NCBI GenBank assembly: GCA_021295775.1
Contig: JAGWBS010000027.1
Location: 1 to 48,407, forward strand
Direction: 5' to 3'
DNA from: Pseudomonadota bacterium
GTDB lineage: Bacteria > Myxococcota_A > UBA9160 > SZUA-336
Length of the DNA stretch: 48,407 nucleotides
Part shown: piece by piece, positions 14,322-23,896 of the stretch
How the letters are laid out: each line of letters starts with the position of its first letter
How positions within the stretch are numbered: position 1 is the first letter of the stretch
Translations under genes and position numbers: made by a program
Notes under the pieces: model-generated
Databases searched by the model: none
What the model was told of the DNA's origin: nothing
Seen by the model: the letters and a program-made list of their open reading frames with translations, nothing else

Positions 14322-16004
14322 TCAGTCCGTCACCGCGCCCAGCGCGGCGCTCGACACAAGCTTGGCGTACTTGGCCAGCACGCCGGAGGAATAGCGCGGC
14401 GCCGGCGGCTGCCAGCCGCGGCGGCGCTGCTCCAGCTCGCCCGGGTCGAGGTTGAGCTGCAGCAGGCGCTGCTTGGCGTCGATCGTGATGGAGTCGCCCT
14501 CGCGCACCAGCGCGAGATTGCCGCCGACCTGCGCCTCCGGCGCGACGTGGCCGACGACCATGCCGTGGGTCGCCCCGGAGAAGCGCCCGTCGGTGATCAG
14601 GCCGACGCTGTCGCCGAGACCCTTGCCGATGATGGCGCTGGTCGGGGACAGCATCTCGCGCATGCCGGGCCCGCCCCGGGGGCCCTCGTAGCGGATCACG
14701 ACCACGTCCCCGGGCCGGATGCGGTCTTCCATGATCGCCTGCATACAGGCTTCCTCGGAGTCGAACACCCGCGCGGGGCCGGTGATCTCCGGGTGCTCCA
14801 CGCCGCTGATCTTGGCGACGGCGCCCTCCTCGGCCAGATTGCCGCGCAGGATCGCCAGATGCCCCGAGTCGTAGACGGGGTCGCCGAAGGGGCGCACCAC
14901 GTCCTGGCCCTCGGGGGGCGACGCGGGGACGTCGGCGAGGTTCTCGGCGATCGTCCGGCCGGTCACGGTCGGACAGTCGCCGTGCAGCAGGCCGGCCTCG
15001 AGCAGCATCCGCATCACCAGCGGCACGCCGCCGGCGCGGTGGAAGTCGGTGGCGACGTAGCGTCCCGAGGGTTTGAGGTCGGCCAGCACGGGCACGCGCG
15101 CGCGGATCCGCTCGAAGTCGTCGAGATCCAGGTCCACCCCGGTCGCGTGCGCGATCGCCAGCAGGTGCAGGACGGCGTTGGTGGAGCCGCCGACCGCCAT
15201 CGTCACCGCGATGGCGTTCTCGAACGCCGGCTTGGTCATGATCCGGCTCGGCGTCAGCTCCCGCTCGATCAGTCCGATCAGCGCCCGCGCGGCGGCGGTC
15301 GCTCCGTCCACGATCTCGCCGTCCTCGGCCGCCATGGTCGAGGAGGCGGGCAGGCTCATGCCCAGCGCCTCGAAGGCGCTGCTCATGGTGTTGGCGGTGA
15401 ACATGCCGCCGCAGGAGCCGCGGCCCGGGCAGGCGCGGCGCTCGATCTCGAGAAAGTCCCCGTCCGAAAGCCGTCCCGCGCCGTGCGCCCCCACGGCCTC
15501 GAAGACGCTGACGATGGTCAGGTCCTCGCCGGCGTAGTGGCCCGGCTTGATGGTGCCGCCGTAGACGAAGACCGCGGGGATGTCGAGCCGCCCCATGGCG
15601 ATCATCGCCCCCGGCATGTTCTTGTCGCAGCCGCCGACGGCGATCAGTCCGTCGAGCGCCTGGGCGCGGCAGACGGTCTCGATCGAGTCGGCGATCACCT
15701 CGCGGCTCACCAGCGAGCACTTCATGCCCTCGGTGCCCATCGAGATGCCGTCGCTGACGGTGATGGTCCCGAAGGTCTGCGGCATCGCGCCGGACTCGCG
15801 CAGCGCGGAAGCGGCGGCCCCCGCCAGCTCGCCGAGACCCGCGTTGCACGGCGTGATGTCGCTCTGGCCGTTGGCGATGCCCACGATCGGCTTGGCGAAG
15901 TCGTCGTCGCCGAAGCCCACCGCCCGCAGCATGGCGCGGTTGGGGGCGCGCTGGTCGCCCTCGGTGATGGTCGCGCTGCGCCGGTTCGGATGCGGATCAG
16001 CCAT
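14322..16004 (-). CDS. ilvD: Dihydroxy-acid dehydratase
   Basis: This 560-residue enzyme catalyses dehydration of 2,3-dihydroxy acids to 2-oxo acids in isoleucine and valine synthesis, using an Fe-S cluster and Mg. Landmarks are DITPCNAGL (C53), [10 protein letters not shown] (C126) and [16 protein letters not shown] (C192/C198), as expected for cluster ligands of the IlvD/Edd family. Further matches are [14 protein letters not shown] and [11 protein letters not shown]. The length is typical of IlvD rather than of sugar-acid dehydratases. ATG 16004 has GAGGAG upstream. A longer in-frame reading to 18227 runs antisense through the TonB receptor gene and is spurious. No other ilv genes are in the window. 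Confidence 0.95.
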   Translation of the reverse strand: MADPHPNRRSATITEGDQRAPNRAMLRAVGFGDDDFAKPIVGIANGQSDITPCNAGLGELAGAAASALRESGAMPQTFGTITVSDGISMGTEGMKCSLVSREVIADSIETVCRAQALDGLIAVGGCDKNMPGAMIAMGRLDIPAVFVYGGTIKPGHYAGEDLTIVSVFEAVGAHGAGRLSDGDFLEIERRACPGRGSCGGMFTANTMSSAFEALGMSLPASSTMAAEDGEIVDGATAAARALIGLIERELTPSRIMTKPAFENAIAVTMAVGGSTNAVLHLLAIAHATGVDLDLDDFERIRARVPVLADLKPSGRYVATDFHRAGGVPLVMRMLLEAGLLHGDCPTVTGRTIAENLADVPASPPEGQDVVRPFGDPVYDSGHLAILRGNLAEEGAVAKISGVEHPEITGPARVFDSEEACMQAIMEDRIRPGDVVVIRYEGPRGGPGMREMLSPTSAIIGKGLGDSVGLITDGRFSGATHGMVVGHVAPEAQVGGNLALVREGDSITIDAKQRLLQLNLDPGELEQRRRGWQPPAPRYSSGVLAKYAKLVSSAALGAVTD

Positions 16005-16066
16005 GCCCGCTTCTCCTCGCTGGGAACTCGCCCTGCGAATACTACTCCGGCCCGGAAGCGGGCGGC

Positions 16067-18625
16067 TCAGAACGCGTAGGAGAGTTGCGTGTAGAGCAGC
16101 CGGCCGTTGTAGCCGCCCGGGGAGTAGCGCGGGTACTTGCGGCCGTTGCCGTAGCTGATCGTCTTGTCCGGGTACTCGTCGAGGACGTTCTCCGCGCCCA
16201 GGGTCAGGGCCAGACCGCTCTCGAAGTGGTAGCGGGCCGACAGATCGATCATTCCGTAGCCGTCGAAGTCGTCGGCGCTGTGGTCGTCGTACCACTCCCC
16301 GAAGTAGTTGTAGCGGGCCAGGAACTGCCACTGGTCCCGCGTGTGGGTGGCGGTGAAGTTGTAGCGGGTCTCGGGAGCGCCCTTCTCCAGGTTCTCGATG
16401 GTGTCGCCGGACGTGATAGTGGAGCCGGCGCGGTAGCCGGCCACGTCCGTCTCGGTGTGGTTGAACGACAGCAGCAGATCGGTGGAGCCCAGGTCGCTCT
16501 CGAAGCCGTAGCTGAGCACCACGTCGATGCCTTGCGTCTCGGTGTCGAAGTCGTTGGTGAACCAGCGGACGCTGGTGAACTGGTCGGCGCCCGGCACGCC
16601 GGCGGCGACCAGATCGCTCTTGATCGCGTCGGTCACTTCGACGGGACTCGACAGCGCGATGCGGTCGTCCACGTCGATGCGGAAGAAGTCCACGGTCAGA
16701 CTCAGGCCGTTCTCCAGGCCCAGCACGGCGCCGAGAGTGAAGTTCTGCGACTCCTCCGGCTCGAGTTCCCGGCCTCCGAGCGCCCGGGCCACGGGGTGGG
16801 TGGAGCCGATGGTGCCCCGCTCCTCGGTCTCGACCCGCTCGACCCCGTCGACGAACACGGAATTGAACACCGTCGAGAGGTTGCGGGCGTTCGACTGCCC
16901 GGGCGTTGGAGCGCGGAAGCCGGTGCCGTACGAGCTCCGCAGCGCGAACGGCTCGGAAACCTGCAGCCGCGTGGCGATCTTGAAGTTGGTGGTCGTGCCG
17001 AAGTCGTCGAAGTCCTCCCAGCGCAGCGCGCCGCCGATCCGCCAGGCATCCGTCACGTCCGTTTCCAGGTCCAGGTAGGCGGCGATGTTGTCGCGCGACC
17101 AGTCCCCGGCGCTGGCGGGATTGAAGCCGCCGAAGCCGTTGGAGCGGGAAGCGAATCCGTCCTGTCCGTAGTCGCCCGTGGTCCAGGCGGCCTCTTCGCC
17201 TGCCGAGATCTCGAACTCTTCGTCGCGCCACTCGAAACCCGCCGCGACGTTCAGGTCGGAGGCCAGGCCGACGTCGACGGGATACGAGACGTCCAGGTTG
17301 AGGCTGGTCTCGGTCTGGGTGTACTCGCCGAGGTCGAAAGAACGCGGCGAGTCCGGGCCGAGCGAAGCGTTGACGGTGTCGTCGATGGACAGGTCGATGC
17401 CGTTCCGTCCCAGACTGGCCGAGACGTCGTAGTACAGGCCGTTGGCCAGCGTTCCGCTCACTCCCGAGACCAGCGAGTGGTCGCGGATCTCCGCGCCGAA
17501 ATCGGGAGTGAAGCCCTCGGGAGACTGCTCCATGTACGCGAAGCACTCGGCGTCGGCAGCCAGCTCGGCCGCGTACTGCTTCACGTTCGCCGCGTTGACG
17601 GCCACGCCGCTGTAGCGGTCCTTGCAGGTCGTGCCGGGCAGACCGTCCCCGATGAGGAACGCCCCCCGGCCCTGTTCCACGAAGACCCCCTGGCGGTCCA
17701 TCGGCGTGCGGAAGAAGAAGTTGGTCGTGACATCGCGCTGGGCGTAGTTGCCGAACAGATACAGCTTGGCGCTGGGATTGAGCTGCAGTCCGCTGTTGAG
17801 CACCAGCTTGAGACTGTCCTCCACCTCCGGCTCGCCCCAGGGCTTGGCCGGCACCGCGACGCCGGGGATACCCACGTCGATAAGCTGCTGCGCGTGCGCG
17901 TGCTGCACGCTGCGGTCCGTGGGGGAGGACTCTCCGTACTCGAAGCTGAAGTTGGCGAAGCCGTCTTCGGTCAGAGGAAGACCGAAGTTGACGCCCAGCG
18001 AGTAGAGATCCTCGTCGCTTTCCTCGTCGTACACGCCGTACTTGGCGTCCAGGCTCAGGCCCTCGCTGGCGTCCTTGAGCCGGAAGTTGACCACGCCGGC
18101 GATGGCGTCCGATCCGTACTGGGCCGCGGCGCCGTCGCGCAGGACTTCCATCTGCTCGATGGCGATACCTGGAATGGCGGAGATGTCCGGCCCCTGGGCG
18201 CCGTTCGAGGCGCCGTTGGAGATCCACTGGATCACGGCCCCGCGGTGCCGGCGCTTGTTGTTCATCAACACCAGGCTGTGGTCCGGGGCGAGCCCCCGCA
18301 GATTGATCGGACGCAGCAGGGCCGCCATGTCCCGGGTGGGGTTGGTGTTGACGTGGAAGGAAGGCACCACCGCACGGATCAGGTTGGTCAGGTCGCTGCC
18401 ACTCTGGCGGGCGAAGGCCTCTCCCTCGATCACGTCGATGGGCACCGCGGCGTCCTGCACCGAGCGCGGCGCGGCGCGCGTGCCGACCACGACCAGCGCC
18501 TCGATCGGGGGCGCGTCGGAAGTCGCAGCCTCGGGCTCGGGCGCGTCCGCTTCCTGGGCTACGGCCGCAGCGGCGGAAAGAGTCAGGGCCGCAAAGAAGT
18601 ACAGCGTCAGCTTAATGGCGCGCAT
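16067..18625 (-). CDS. TonB-dependent receptor (LRGLAPD-type), paralogue A
   Basis: This 852-residue outer-membrane receptor starts at ATG 18625 behind GGAGGGG. A signal peptide ends near AAAAVAQ (residue 24). A TonB-box-like EALVVVGTR precedes the plug domain, which has [20 protein letters not shown] and [20 protein letters not shown]. The rest is a beta-barrel ending in [10 protein letters not shown], with the terminal aromatic residue expected for BAM insertion. The family is abundant in sphingomonads and marine gammaproteobacteria; substrates are mostly unknown and may be organic. It is clearly homologous across its whole length to the receptor at 20896-23652. The nearby lipid-catabolic genes make a hydrophobic substrate conceivable, not shown. 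Confidence 0.93.
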   Translation of the reverse strand: MRAIKLTLYFFAALTLSAAAAVAQEADAPEPEAATSDAPPIEALVVVGTRAAPRSVQDAAVPIDVIEGEAFARQSGSDLTNLIRAVVPSFHVNTNPTRDMAALLRPINLRGLAPDHSLVLMNNKRRHRGAVIQWISNGASNGAQGPDISAIPGIAIEQMEVLRDGAAAQYGSDAIAGVVNFRLKDASEGLSLDAKYGVYDEESDEDLYSLGVNFGLPLTEDGFANFSFEYGESSPTDRSVQHAHAQQLIDVGIPGVAVPAKPWGEPEVEDSLKLVLNSGLQLNPSAKLYLFGNYAQRDVTTNFFFRTPMDRQGVFVEQGRGAFLIGDGLPGTTCKDRYSGVAVNAANVKQYAAELAADAECFAYMEQSPEGFTPDFGAEIRDHSLVSGVSGTLANGLYYDVSASLGRNGIDLSIDDTVNASLGPDSPRSFDLGEYTQTETSLNLDVSYPVDVGLASDLNVAAGFEWRDEEFEISAGEEAAWTTGDYGQDGFASRSNGFGGFNPASAGDWSRDNIAAYLDLETDVTDAWRIGGALRWEDFDDFGTTTNFKIATRLQVSEPFALRSSYGTGFRAPTPGQSNARNLSTVFNSVFVDGVERVETEERGTIGSTHPVARALGGRELEPEESQNFTLGAVLGLENGLSLTVDFFRIDVDDRIALSSPVEVTDAIKSDLVAAGVPGADQFTSVRWFTNDFDTETQGIDVVLSYGFESDLGSTDLLLSFNHTETDVAGYRAGSTITSGDTIENLEKGAPETRYNFTATHTRDQWQFLARYNYFGEWYDDHSADDFDGYGMIDLSARYHFESGLALTLGAENVLDEYPDKTISYGNGRKYPRYSPGGYNGRLLYTQLSYAF

Positions 18626-18694
18626 GAATCATCCCCTCCAAAACTCGTTCGTGCGTGTCCGCCCCCCGGTCGCTCGGTGCCGGCGGCGGACTTG

Positions 18695-18710
18695 CGGGCC
18701 GAAAGGCCCG
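18695..18710. other. GNRA-type hairpin in the divergent receptor leader
   Basis: CGGGCC-GAAA-GGCCCG forms a perfect 6-bp stem with a GAAA loop (plus strand; UUUC on the minus strand). It lies in the 161-bp gap between two divergent receptor genes and would fall in the 5' leader of the minus-strand receptor. There is no U-tract. It may be a leader structure or simply a GC-rich hairpin. Confidence 0.3.
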
Positions 18711-18786
18711 AACCGGGAGAGGAGTTCTAACAAATCAGCCGTCGGGGTGCTAACGTGCCCCCGCCTTACAGGCCGCGTGTGAGCAC

Positions 18787-20826
18787 TTGTCCACTTCGAT
18801 TCTTGCCCAGACCTCCCGCACGTTGGCCTGCGCCCTGTGGCTCGCGCTGACCGGAATGGCGGGCGCCGACTCTCCGCAGCCCGCCGACTTCACGCTCTAC
18901 GAGACCGAGTCGTCCCGCCGGCCCTCGCGCGTGATCGAGACGCCGGCCGCGGTCTCGGTGCTGGTCGACGACGAGATCCGGCGCGCGCGGCCGGCGGCCT
19001 CGCTGGACGAGGCGCTCCAACTGGTGCCGGGAGTCTTCGCGCAGGGGGGGCGGAACTTCGCGCAGGACAGCCGCATCTCGATCCGCGGCTACGGCGCGCG
19101 AGCCGCCTTCGGCGTGCGCGGGATCCGCCTGTACGTCGACGGCGTGCCCTCCACCCTGCCCGACGGACTTTCGGAGGTAGACTCGCTGGACCTGGAGTTC
19201 GCGGAGCGCATCGACGTGGTGCGCAGTCAGCTCTCGTCGCTCTACGGAGGCGGCGGGGGCGGCGCCGTCATGGTCGATACCCTGAGCCCGACCCCGGAGC
19301 GGCGCTTCCGCGGCCGGGCGCTGCTCGGCAGCGACCGCCTGACGCGCTACAGCGCGACGGCGACCGGCACGTCCCGCGGGTTCGGCTACGCGTTCGGCCT
19401 GGCGCGCACGCGCGCCCGAGGCTACCGGGAGCACGCGCGCGGCGACCAGACCGCGCTACTCGCCAAGCTGGAGCGCTCGCTCGCGGCCGGCTGGCAGCTC
19501 CGCGGAGGCCTGTCCCTGGTGTGGGCTCCCGAGGCGCAGGATCCCGGCGGACTCAATCTGGCGGAGGTGCGCCGGGACCGGACCCAGGCGCACGCGCTCA
19601 GCGTCTCGCGGAACGCGCGCGAGAAACTGAATCAGCAGAAGCTCTGGCTGCGGCTGCGGCGCGCCTTCGGCGAGGATCACGACCTGAGGCTGACGGGGTA
19701 CGCGCTGCGGCGGGACTTCGCCAACGCCCTGCCCATCAACCGGCGCGTCGATCTCGACCGCACGGTCTTCGGAGGGTCCGCGGTGTATCGCCGGCGCACC
19801 GGTCCGGTGCTCTGGACTCTGGGCGCCGATCTGGACGTGCAGCGAGACCTGCGCCTCAACCACGCGAACCTGTCCGGCGCGCGCGGGCCGCTGCAGCTCG
19901 AGCAGAGCGAGCGGGTCCGCTCTCTGGGGCCCTGGCTGCAGGCGGATCTGCGCCTCTCACGCGATTGGACCCTGATCGCGGGTGCGCGCTACGACCGCTA
20001 CGAGTTCGTGGTCGGGGACCGCTTCACCCGCAACGGCGATCGCTCCGACCGCCTGCGCTTCCGCCAGATCTCCCCCAGACTCGGCCTGCACTGGAACCGC
20101 TCGCGGACGCTGCAGCTCTACGCCAATCTGGCGTCGGCCTTCCGCGCGCCGACCACCACCGAGCTAGCGCCGGTGGACAGCGCCGGCGGCTTCCTGTCCG
20201 ACCTCGACCCCGAGACGACCCGGGGCCTGGAGATCGGCGCCAAGGGCCTGCTGGGCCAGCGCCTCGCCTACGACGTCGCCGCTTTCGATCTGCACCTGCG
20301 CAACGTGGCGGTGCCGTTCGAGACGCCGACCGGAGACGACATCTTCCGCGACGCCGGCCGGGTCCGGCGGCGCGGGCTGGAAGTGGCGCTCTCCGCCCTG
20401 CTCCACCCGGCCTGGACGGCGCGCGTCGCGTACACCTACGCGGACTACCGCTACCGGGACTTCGACTCGCCGGGGGGACGCTTCGACGGGCGGCGCGAGC
20501 CGAACACTCCCGAACACAGCGTCTCCGCCGAGTTGCGCTTCGACTCGCCCTCGGGCTGGTTCGCCGTCCTGTCCCTGAGACACTTCTCGGACATCGAAGT
20601 CGACGACGCCAACAGCGCCGAGAGCCGCGGCGCCACCCTGGCCGGCCTGCGCGCCGGACGCGATTTCGACTACCGCGGCCGGACGCTGCGTCCGTTCGCG
20701 GGCCTGCGCAACTTCACACGCGCCAAATACGACCAGACCCTGCGCCCCAACGCCTTCGGCGGGCGCTACTACGAACCGGCGCCGCTGATCGAAGCCTTCG
20801 TCGGCCTGGAAGTCCTGAGCCGCTGA
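18787..20826 (+). CDS. TonB-dependent receptor (YncD/PqqU- or FecA-like)
   Basis: This 679-residue receptor probably starts at TTG 18787, giving a signal peptide ending near MAGADS. The plug contains RISIRGYGARAAFGVRGI and LYVDGVPSTLPDG, followed by IDVVRSQLSSLYGGG. The DG-P-TLPDG motif resembles the YncD/PqqU group and related small siderophore-type receptors. The barrel ends LIEAFVGLEVLSR, without the usual terminal Phe. It differs from the two LRGLAPD-type receptors on either side and reads in the opposite direction. No exbBD-tonB, periplasmic binding protein or siderophore gene is nearby. The start codon is the weakest part of this call. Confidence 0.88.
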   Translation: MSTSILAQTSRTLACALWLALTGMAGADSPQPADFTLYETESSRRPSRVIETPAAVSVLVDDEIRRARPAASLDEALQLVPGVFAQGGRNFAQDSRISIRGYGARAAFGVRGIRLYVDGVPSTLPDGLSEVDSLDLEFAERIDVVRSQLSSLYGGGGGGAVMVDTLSPTPERRFRGRALLGSDRLTRYSATATGTSRGFGYAFGLARTRARGYREHARGDQTALLAKLERSLAAGWQLRGGLSLVWAPEAQDPGGLNLAEVRRDRTQAHALSVSRNAREKLNQQKLWLRLRRAFGEDHDLRLTGYALRRDFANALPINRRVDLDRTVFGGSAVYRRRTGPVLWTLGADLDVQRDLRLNHANLSGARGPLQLEQSERVRSLGPWLQADLRLSRDWTLIAGARYDRYEFVVGDRFTRNGDRSDRLRFRQISPRLGLHWNRSRTLQLYANLASAFRAPTTTELAPVDSAGGFLSDLDPETTRGLEIGAKGLLGQRLAYDVAAFDLHLRNVAVPFETPTGDDIFRDAGRVRRRGLEVALSALLHPAWTARVAYTYADYRYRDFDSPGGRFDGRREPNTPEHSVSAELRFDSPSGWFAVLSLRHFSDIEVDDANSAESRGATLAGLRAGRDFDYRGRTLRPFAGLRNFTRAKYDQTLRPNAFGGRYYEPAPLIEAFVGLEVLSR

Positions 20827-20839
20827 GACACGGGCCGGC

Positions 20840-20866
20840 CGCCCCCGTGCGGAGAGCACGGGGGCG
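20840..20866. terminator. Strong hairpin between convergent receptor genes
   Basis: GCCCCCGTGC (20841-20850), loop GGAGA and GCACGGGGGC (20856-20865) form a perfect 10-bp stem, 11 bp with the flanking C-G pair. It lies in the 69-bp gap between converging genes, the expected site of a bidirectional terminator. It lacks a U-tract, as is common in high-G+C genomes. Confidence 0.6.
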
Positions 20867-20895
20867 CTCGGTCCCGCTCGACTTCTCGCTCCCGC

Positions 20896-23652
20896 TCAGA
20901 AGTCGTAACGCAGGCGCGTGTACCAGAACCCCCCGTTGAATCCGAAGGGCGAGTGCTCGTGGTACGCCTGCCCGCTGTCGCCGGCTCCTCGGGGGTGCCG
21001 GTCGGGGAATGCGTCGAAAATGTTCTGTCCACCGGCCACCAGAGTGACCCCCGACTCGAAGCGATAGGACGCTTCGACGTCGAACAGGAACTCGCCGTTG
21101 TAACTGTCGGGGCCGCAATCGGCCGGGGGATCGTCCACGTGACAACCCCGACCGGCGTCCATAACCTCCCAATCGCCCCACCAACTGATCCGTCCCATGA
21201 AGCTCCAGTTGCCGACATAGTGGTTGGCGGTCAGCACGGCTCGATCCTTCGGCAGCAGGTTCTCGATGTTGAAGAGGCGCCGGATGTCGATGGCGGTCGT
21301 CTCGTCGTAGCTCGTAACCTCGGTGTCGATGTAGCTCGCCGCCAGCGAGAAATCCGTGTCGCCGCCCGGAAGTCCCATATCGAGACCCCAGGAAGCCACC
21401 AGCTCGACGCCCTTCGTCTCGGTGTCCCACGCGTTGGTGAAATACCGCAATGTGCTGCCCGGTCTCACTCCGCTGACGTTCTGACTCTGCAGAAACTCCA
21501 CATCTTCGGCGGTGAGCGCGAACTTGGCGGAGGTCGCGAGCCGGTCGTCCACTTCGATCAGGAACGCGTCCACGGTCAGCGCCAAGCCGAACTCCGAGGT
21601 CCAGTCGAACCCCAAGGTGAAACCGAGGGACTCCTCGGGCTCGAGCGCCTTGCCGCCCTTCAGCGCGGCCACCGGATCGGTGGGAGGCGTCAGACCTTCC
21701 TCGACCAGGTCGCCGACGGAGGCGTCGAACACGGTGCTGACGTTGCTCACGTTGGACTGACCGGGCGTGGGTGCGCGGAAGCCGGTCTGAACCGTACCGC
21801 GCAGGCCGAAAGAGTCGCTCAGGCGCAGGCGGCCGGCCAGTTTGCCCTTGGTCGTGCTGCCGAAGTCCTCGTAGTCCTCGAAGCGCAGCGCGGCGCCGAC
21901 GCTGAACGCGTCCGACAGATCGGTTTCCAAGTCCAGGTAAAAGGAAGTGTTGTAGCGCTCCCACTCGCCGGCGGTCTGCGGTGAGAACCCCGAAAAACCG
22001 TTCGAAGCCGGCGTGAATCCCTGGAAGGCCAGCAGTTCCTCGACCGTGCACGGCTCGGTGCGTTCCGGAGTGTTGCCGTCCCTCAGCGCCTCCACCCGCC
22101 GCCCGCAGGTGGCCGCGTTGCCCGAACTCACCGAGAACATGTCCCCGGCCTCGATTTCGAAGGCTTCTTCGCGCCACTCGGCCCCGAAGGCGACGTGCAG
22201 CGGCGAGGCCAGGAAACCCACATCGAATAGATGGCCAAAGTTCGCCTGCAGACTCGTCTCGCTCTGGATGTAGGTGCCCGGATCGAAATGGGCCCCGCCG
22301 GGCTGAGCGGGTCCGCGCGCCGAGTTCACCGTATTGAAAATGAAGAAATCGGCCTCGTTCTGGCCGTAGTAGACGCTGAAGTCGTAGCGAAGACCCATGT
22401 CTAGTTCGCCCTTCAGCCCTCCCGAAAGGCTGTAGTCCGTCACATCCCCGCCGAAGCGCGGCGTGAAGCCATTGGGGTAGGCCGCGTTGTGGGAGAAGCA
22501 GTTGGGGTCGGCCGCAAGCGCGTCCAGACTGTCGAAATCGGCCTGCACCGCCGCAGCTCCATCCGACGAAGCGGACGGAATCAAGCGGTACTGCGCGCAG
22601 GCATCGTTCATGAAAGCCATCTCGTTCAGCGCGCCGACGACCCGCGGCGTGCTACCGCTGCCAGTGTCGAAAACGCCGTTGCGGGTGTCGGGATTACGGT
22701 AGTAGAAACCGCCCTCGACCTCGCGCTGGGCGTAGCTGCCGAACGCGTACAGATTCACCTTTTCGCTGATCTCGTAGCCCGAATTGACGAACAGGTTGAG
22801 GGAGTCGTGGATGATCGGGCCACCCCAAATCTGGGTGTCGGAGTCAAGACCGCTGGTGTCGCGCCCCACGAGCTGCCGCTTGGCGATCAGCTCCGCCACG
22901 TCGTTGCGCAGCACGTTTCGGATGGTTTCGTCCTGCTCCAGATAGTCGGCGGTCACGTTCACGAATCCGCGCTCGCCGAGCGGCAGGCCGAAGTTGGTCC
23001 GGAGCTCCTTGGTCTCGCCGTCGCCCTCCAAGCTCTCTCCGTACTTGGCCTCGATCGTGCCGCCCGAAGGATCGTCTTTGAGGATGAAGTTGATCACGCC
23101 GGCGATGGCGTCGGATCCGTACTGCGCCGCCGCCCCGTCGCGCAGCACCTCGACGCGGTCGAGCGCACCCGTCGGGATCACCGAGAGGTCGGGACCCTGC
23201 ACGCCCTCCGTCAGCGCGTCCGAGATGAAGTTGATGACCGAGGAGCGGTGGCGGCGCTGGCCGTTGACCAGGATCAGGGTCTGATCCGGGGCGAGCCCGC
23301 GCAGCTTGGCGGGGCGGACCAGCGTGCCCGCATCGTCGATCGGGTGACTGTTGACCTGGAAAGAAGGCACCGTGGTGCGCAGCAGGTCGTCCATCTCGGC
23401 ATAGCCCTGCTTGTCCAGGTCCTGGCTCGTGATCACGTCGATCGGCGAGAGGGACTCCGTCACGGTGCGGTCCGGTCGGCGCGTGCCCGTGACAACGATC
23501 GCTTCGATCAGCTCGTCGGGATCACGCTCCTGGGGAAACGCCGGTGGCGGAGCGATCAGCAGCGCCGCGAGAGCGAAAACGCTTGGCAGGAGCCAACCAG
23601 ATCTTCCCGGAGACCTTAGTTTTCGGATCCTCGCATCGAAAAGCTTAAGCAC
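20896..23652 (-). CDS. TonB-dependent receptor (LRGLAPD-type), paralogue B
   Basis: This 918-residue receptor is homologous to the one at 16067-18625: both have LRGLAPD followed by NxxRRHR and [20 protein letters not shown] or a close variant. I chose GTG 23652 because GGGAGGA lies 8 nt upstream and the product starts with a basic segment, then the hydrophobic core LLPSVFALAALLIAPPPAFP of a signal peptide. An in-frame ATG at 23709 lacks a ribosome-binding site. A TonB-box-like EAIVVTGTR precedes the plug, and the barrel ends GFWYTRLRYDF. It is about 66 residues longer than paralogue A, with extra extracellular-loop segments containing Cys. Its codons are more A/T-rich than those of paralogue A. 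Confidence 0.93.
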   Translation of the reverse strand: MLKLFDARIRKLRSPGRSGWLLPSVFALAALLIAPPPAFPQERDPDELIEAIVVTGTRRPDRTVTESLSPIDVITSQDLDKQGYAEMDDLLRTTVPSFQVNSHPIDDAGTLVRPAKLRGLAPDQTLILVNGQRRHRSSVINFISDALTEGVQGPDLSVIPTGALDRVEVLRDGAAAQYGSDAIAGVINFILKDDPSGGTIEAKYGESLEGDGETKELRTNFGLPLGERGFVNVTADYLEQDETIRNVLRNDVAELIAKRQLVGRDTSGLDSDTQIWGGPIIHDSLNLFVNSGYEISEKVNLYAFGSYAQREVEGGFYYRNPDTRNGVFDTGSGSTPRVVGALNEMAFMNDACAQYRLIPSASSDGAAAVQADFDSLDALAADPNCFSHNAAYPNGFTPRFGGDVTDYSLSGGLKGELDMGLRYDFSVYYGQNEADFFIFNTVNSARGPAQPGGAHFDPGTYIQSETSLQANFGHLFDVGFLASPLHVAFGAEWREEAFEIEAGDMFSVSSGNAATCGRRVEALRDGNTPERTEPCTVEELLAFQGFTPASNGFSGFSPQTAGEWERYNTSFYLDLETDLSDAFSVGAALRFEDYEDFGSTTKGKLAGRLRLSDSFGLRGTVQTGFRAPTPGQSNVSNVSTVFDASVGDLVEEGLTPPTDPVAALKGGKALEPEESLGFTLGFDWTSEFGLALTVDAFLIEVDDRLATSAKFALTAEDVEFLQSQNVSGVRPGSTLRYFTNAWDTETKGVELVASWGLDMGLPGGDTDFSLAASYIDTEVTSYDETTAIDIRRLFNIENLLPKDRAVLTANHYVGNWSFMGRISWWGDWEVMDAGRGCHVDDPPADCGPDSYNGEFLFDVEASYRFESGVTLVAGGQNIFDAFPDRHPRGAGDSGQAYHEHSPFGFNGGFWYTRLRYDF

Positions 23653-23739
23653 CTTTAAGTTCCTCCCCGTTCCGCAGGCATGTAGCGACGCGGTGTAGAG
23701 CGGCGGCAATCACGGACGCATGCCTGCGCCGCCAGTCGC

Positions 23740-23756
23740 TTGTCGTCGGGCGACAA
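23740..23756. promoter_or_regulatory. Inverted repeat in receptor/RND intergenic region
   Basis: TTGTCG (23740-23745) and CGACAA (23751-23756) form a perfect inverted repeat with a 5-nt spacer. On the minus strand it overlaps the downstream edge of a possible TATTTT -10 for the receptor gene. A second partial palindrome, GGGGATTTCCCC, lies at 23805-23816. Both sit in the only A/T-rich part of the 244-bp gap and could be operators; no regulator gene is present to test this. Confidence 0.3.
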
Positions 23757-23884
23757 AATAGGTCACCCATTCCAGAACAAGAAGGGAAAATTGTGAAATC
23801 TAGTGGGGATTTCCCCTCGCTTTTGTCCGGCAAGCGCCTACCGGAAAGCGTCCGGGCATGGGCCACGCCCGAGCGTGATTCCGC

Positions 23885-23890
23885 TAGATT
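23885..23890 (+). promoter_or_regulatory. Candidate -10 (TAGATT) of RND-cNBD gene
   Basis: TAGATT ends exactly 6 nt before GTG 23897, the same spacing as at the P450 and M18 genes. It leaves no room for a Shine-Dalgarno sequence. Confidence 0.5.
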
Positions 23891-23896
23891 GGCTGC

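Noticed and set aside
14322..18227. 1301-codon open frame on the minus strand
   Set aside because: Only its last 560 codons are IlvD; the rest is an out-of-frame reading of the TonB receptor gene with Arg/Gly/Ala-rich noise.
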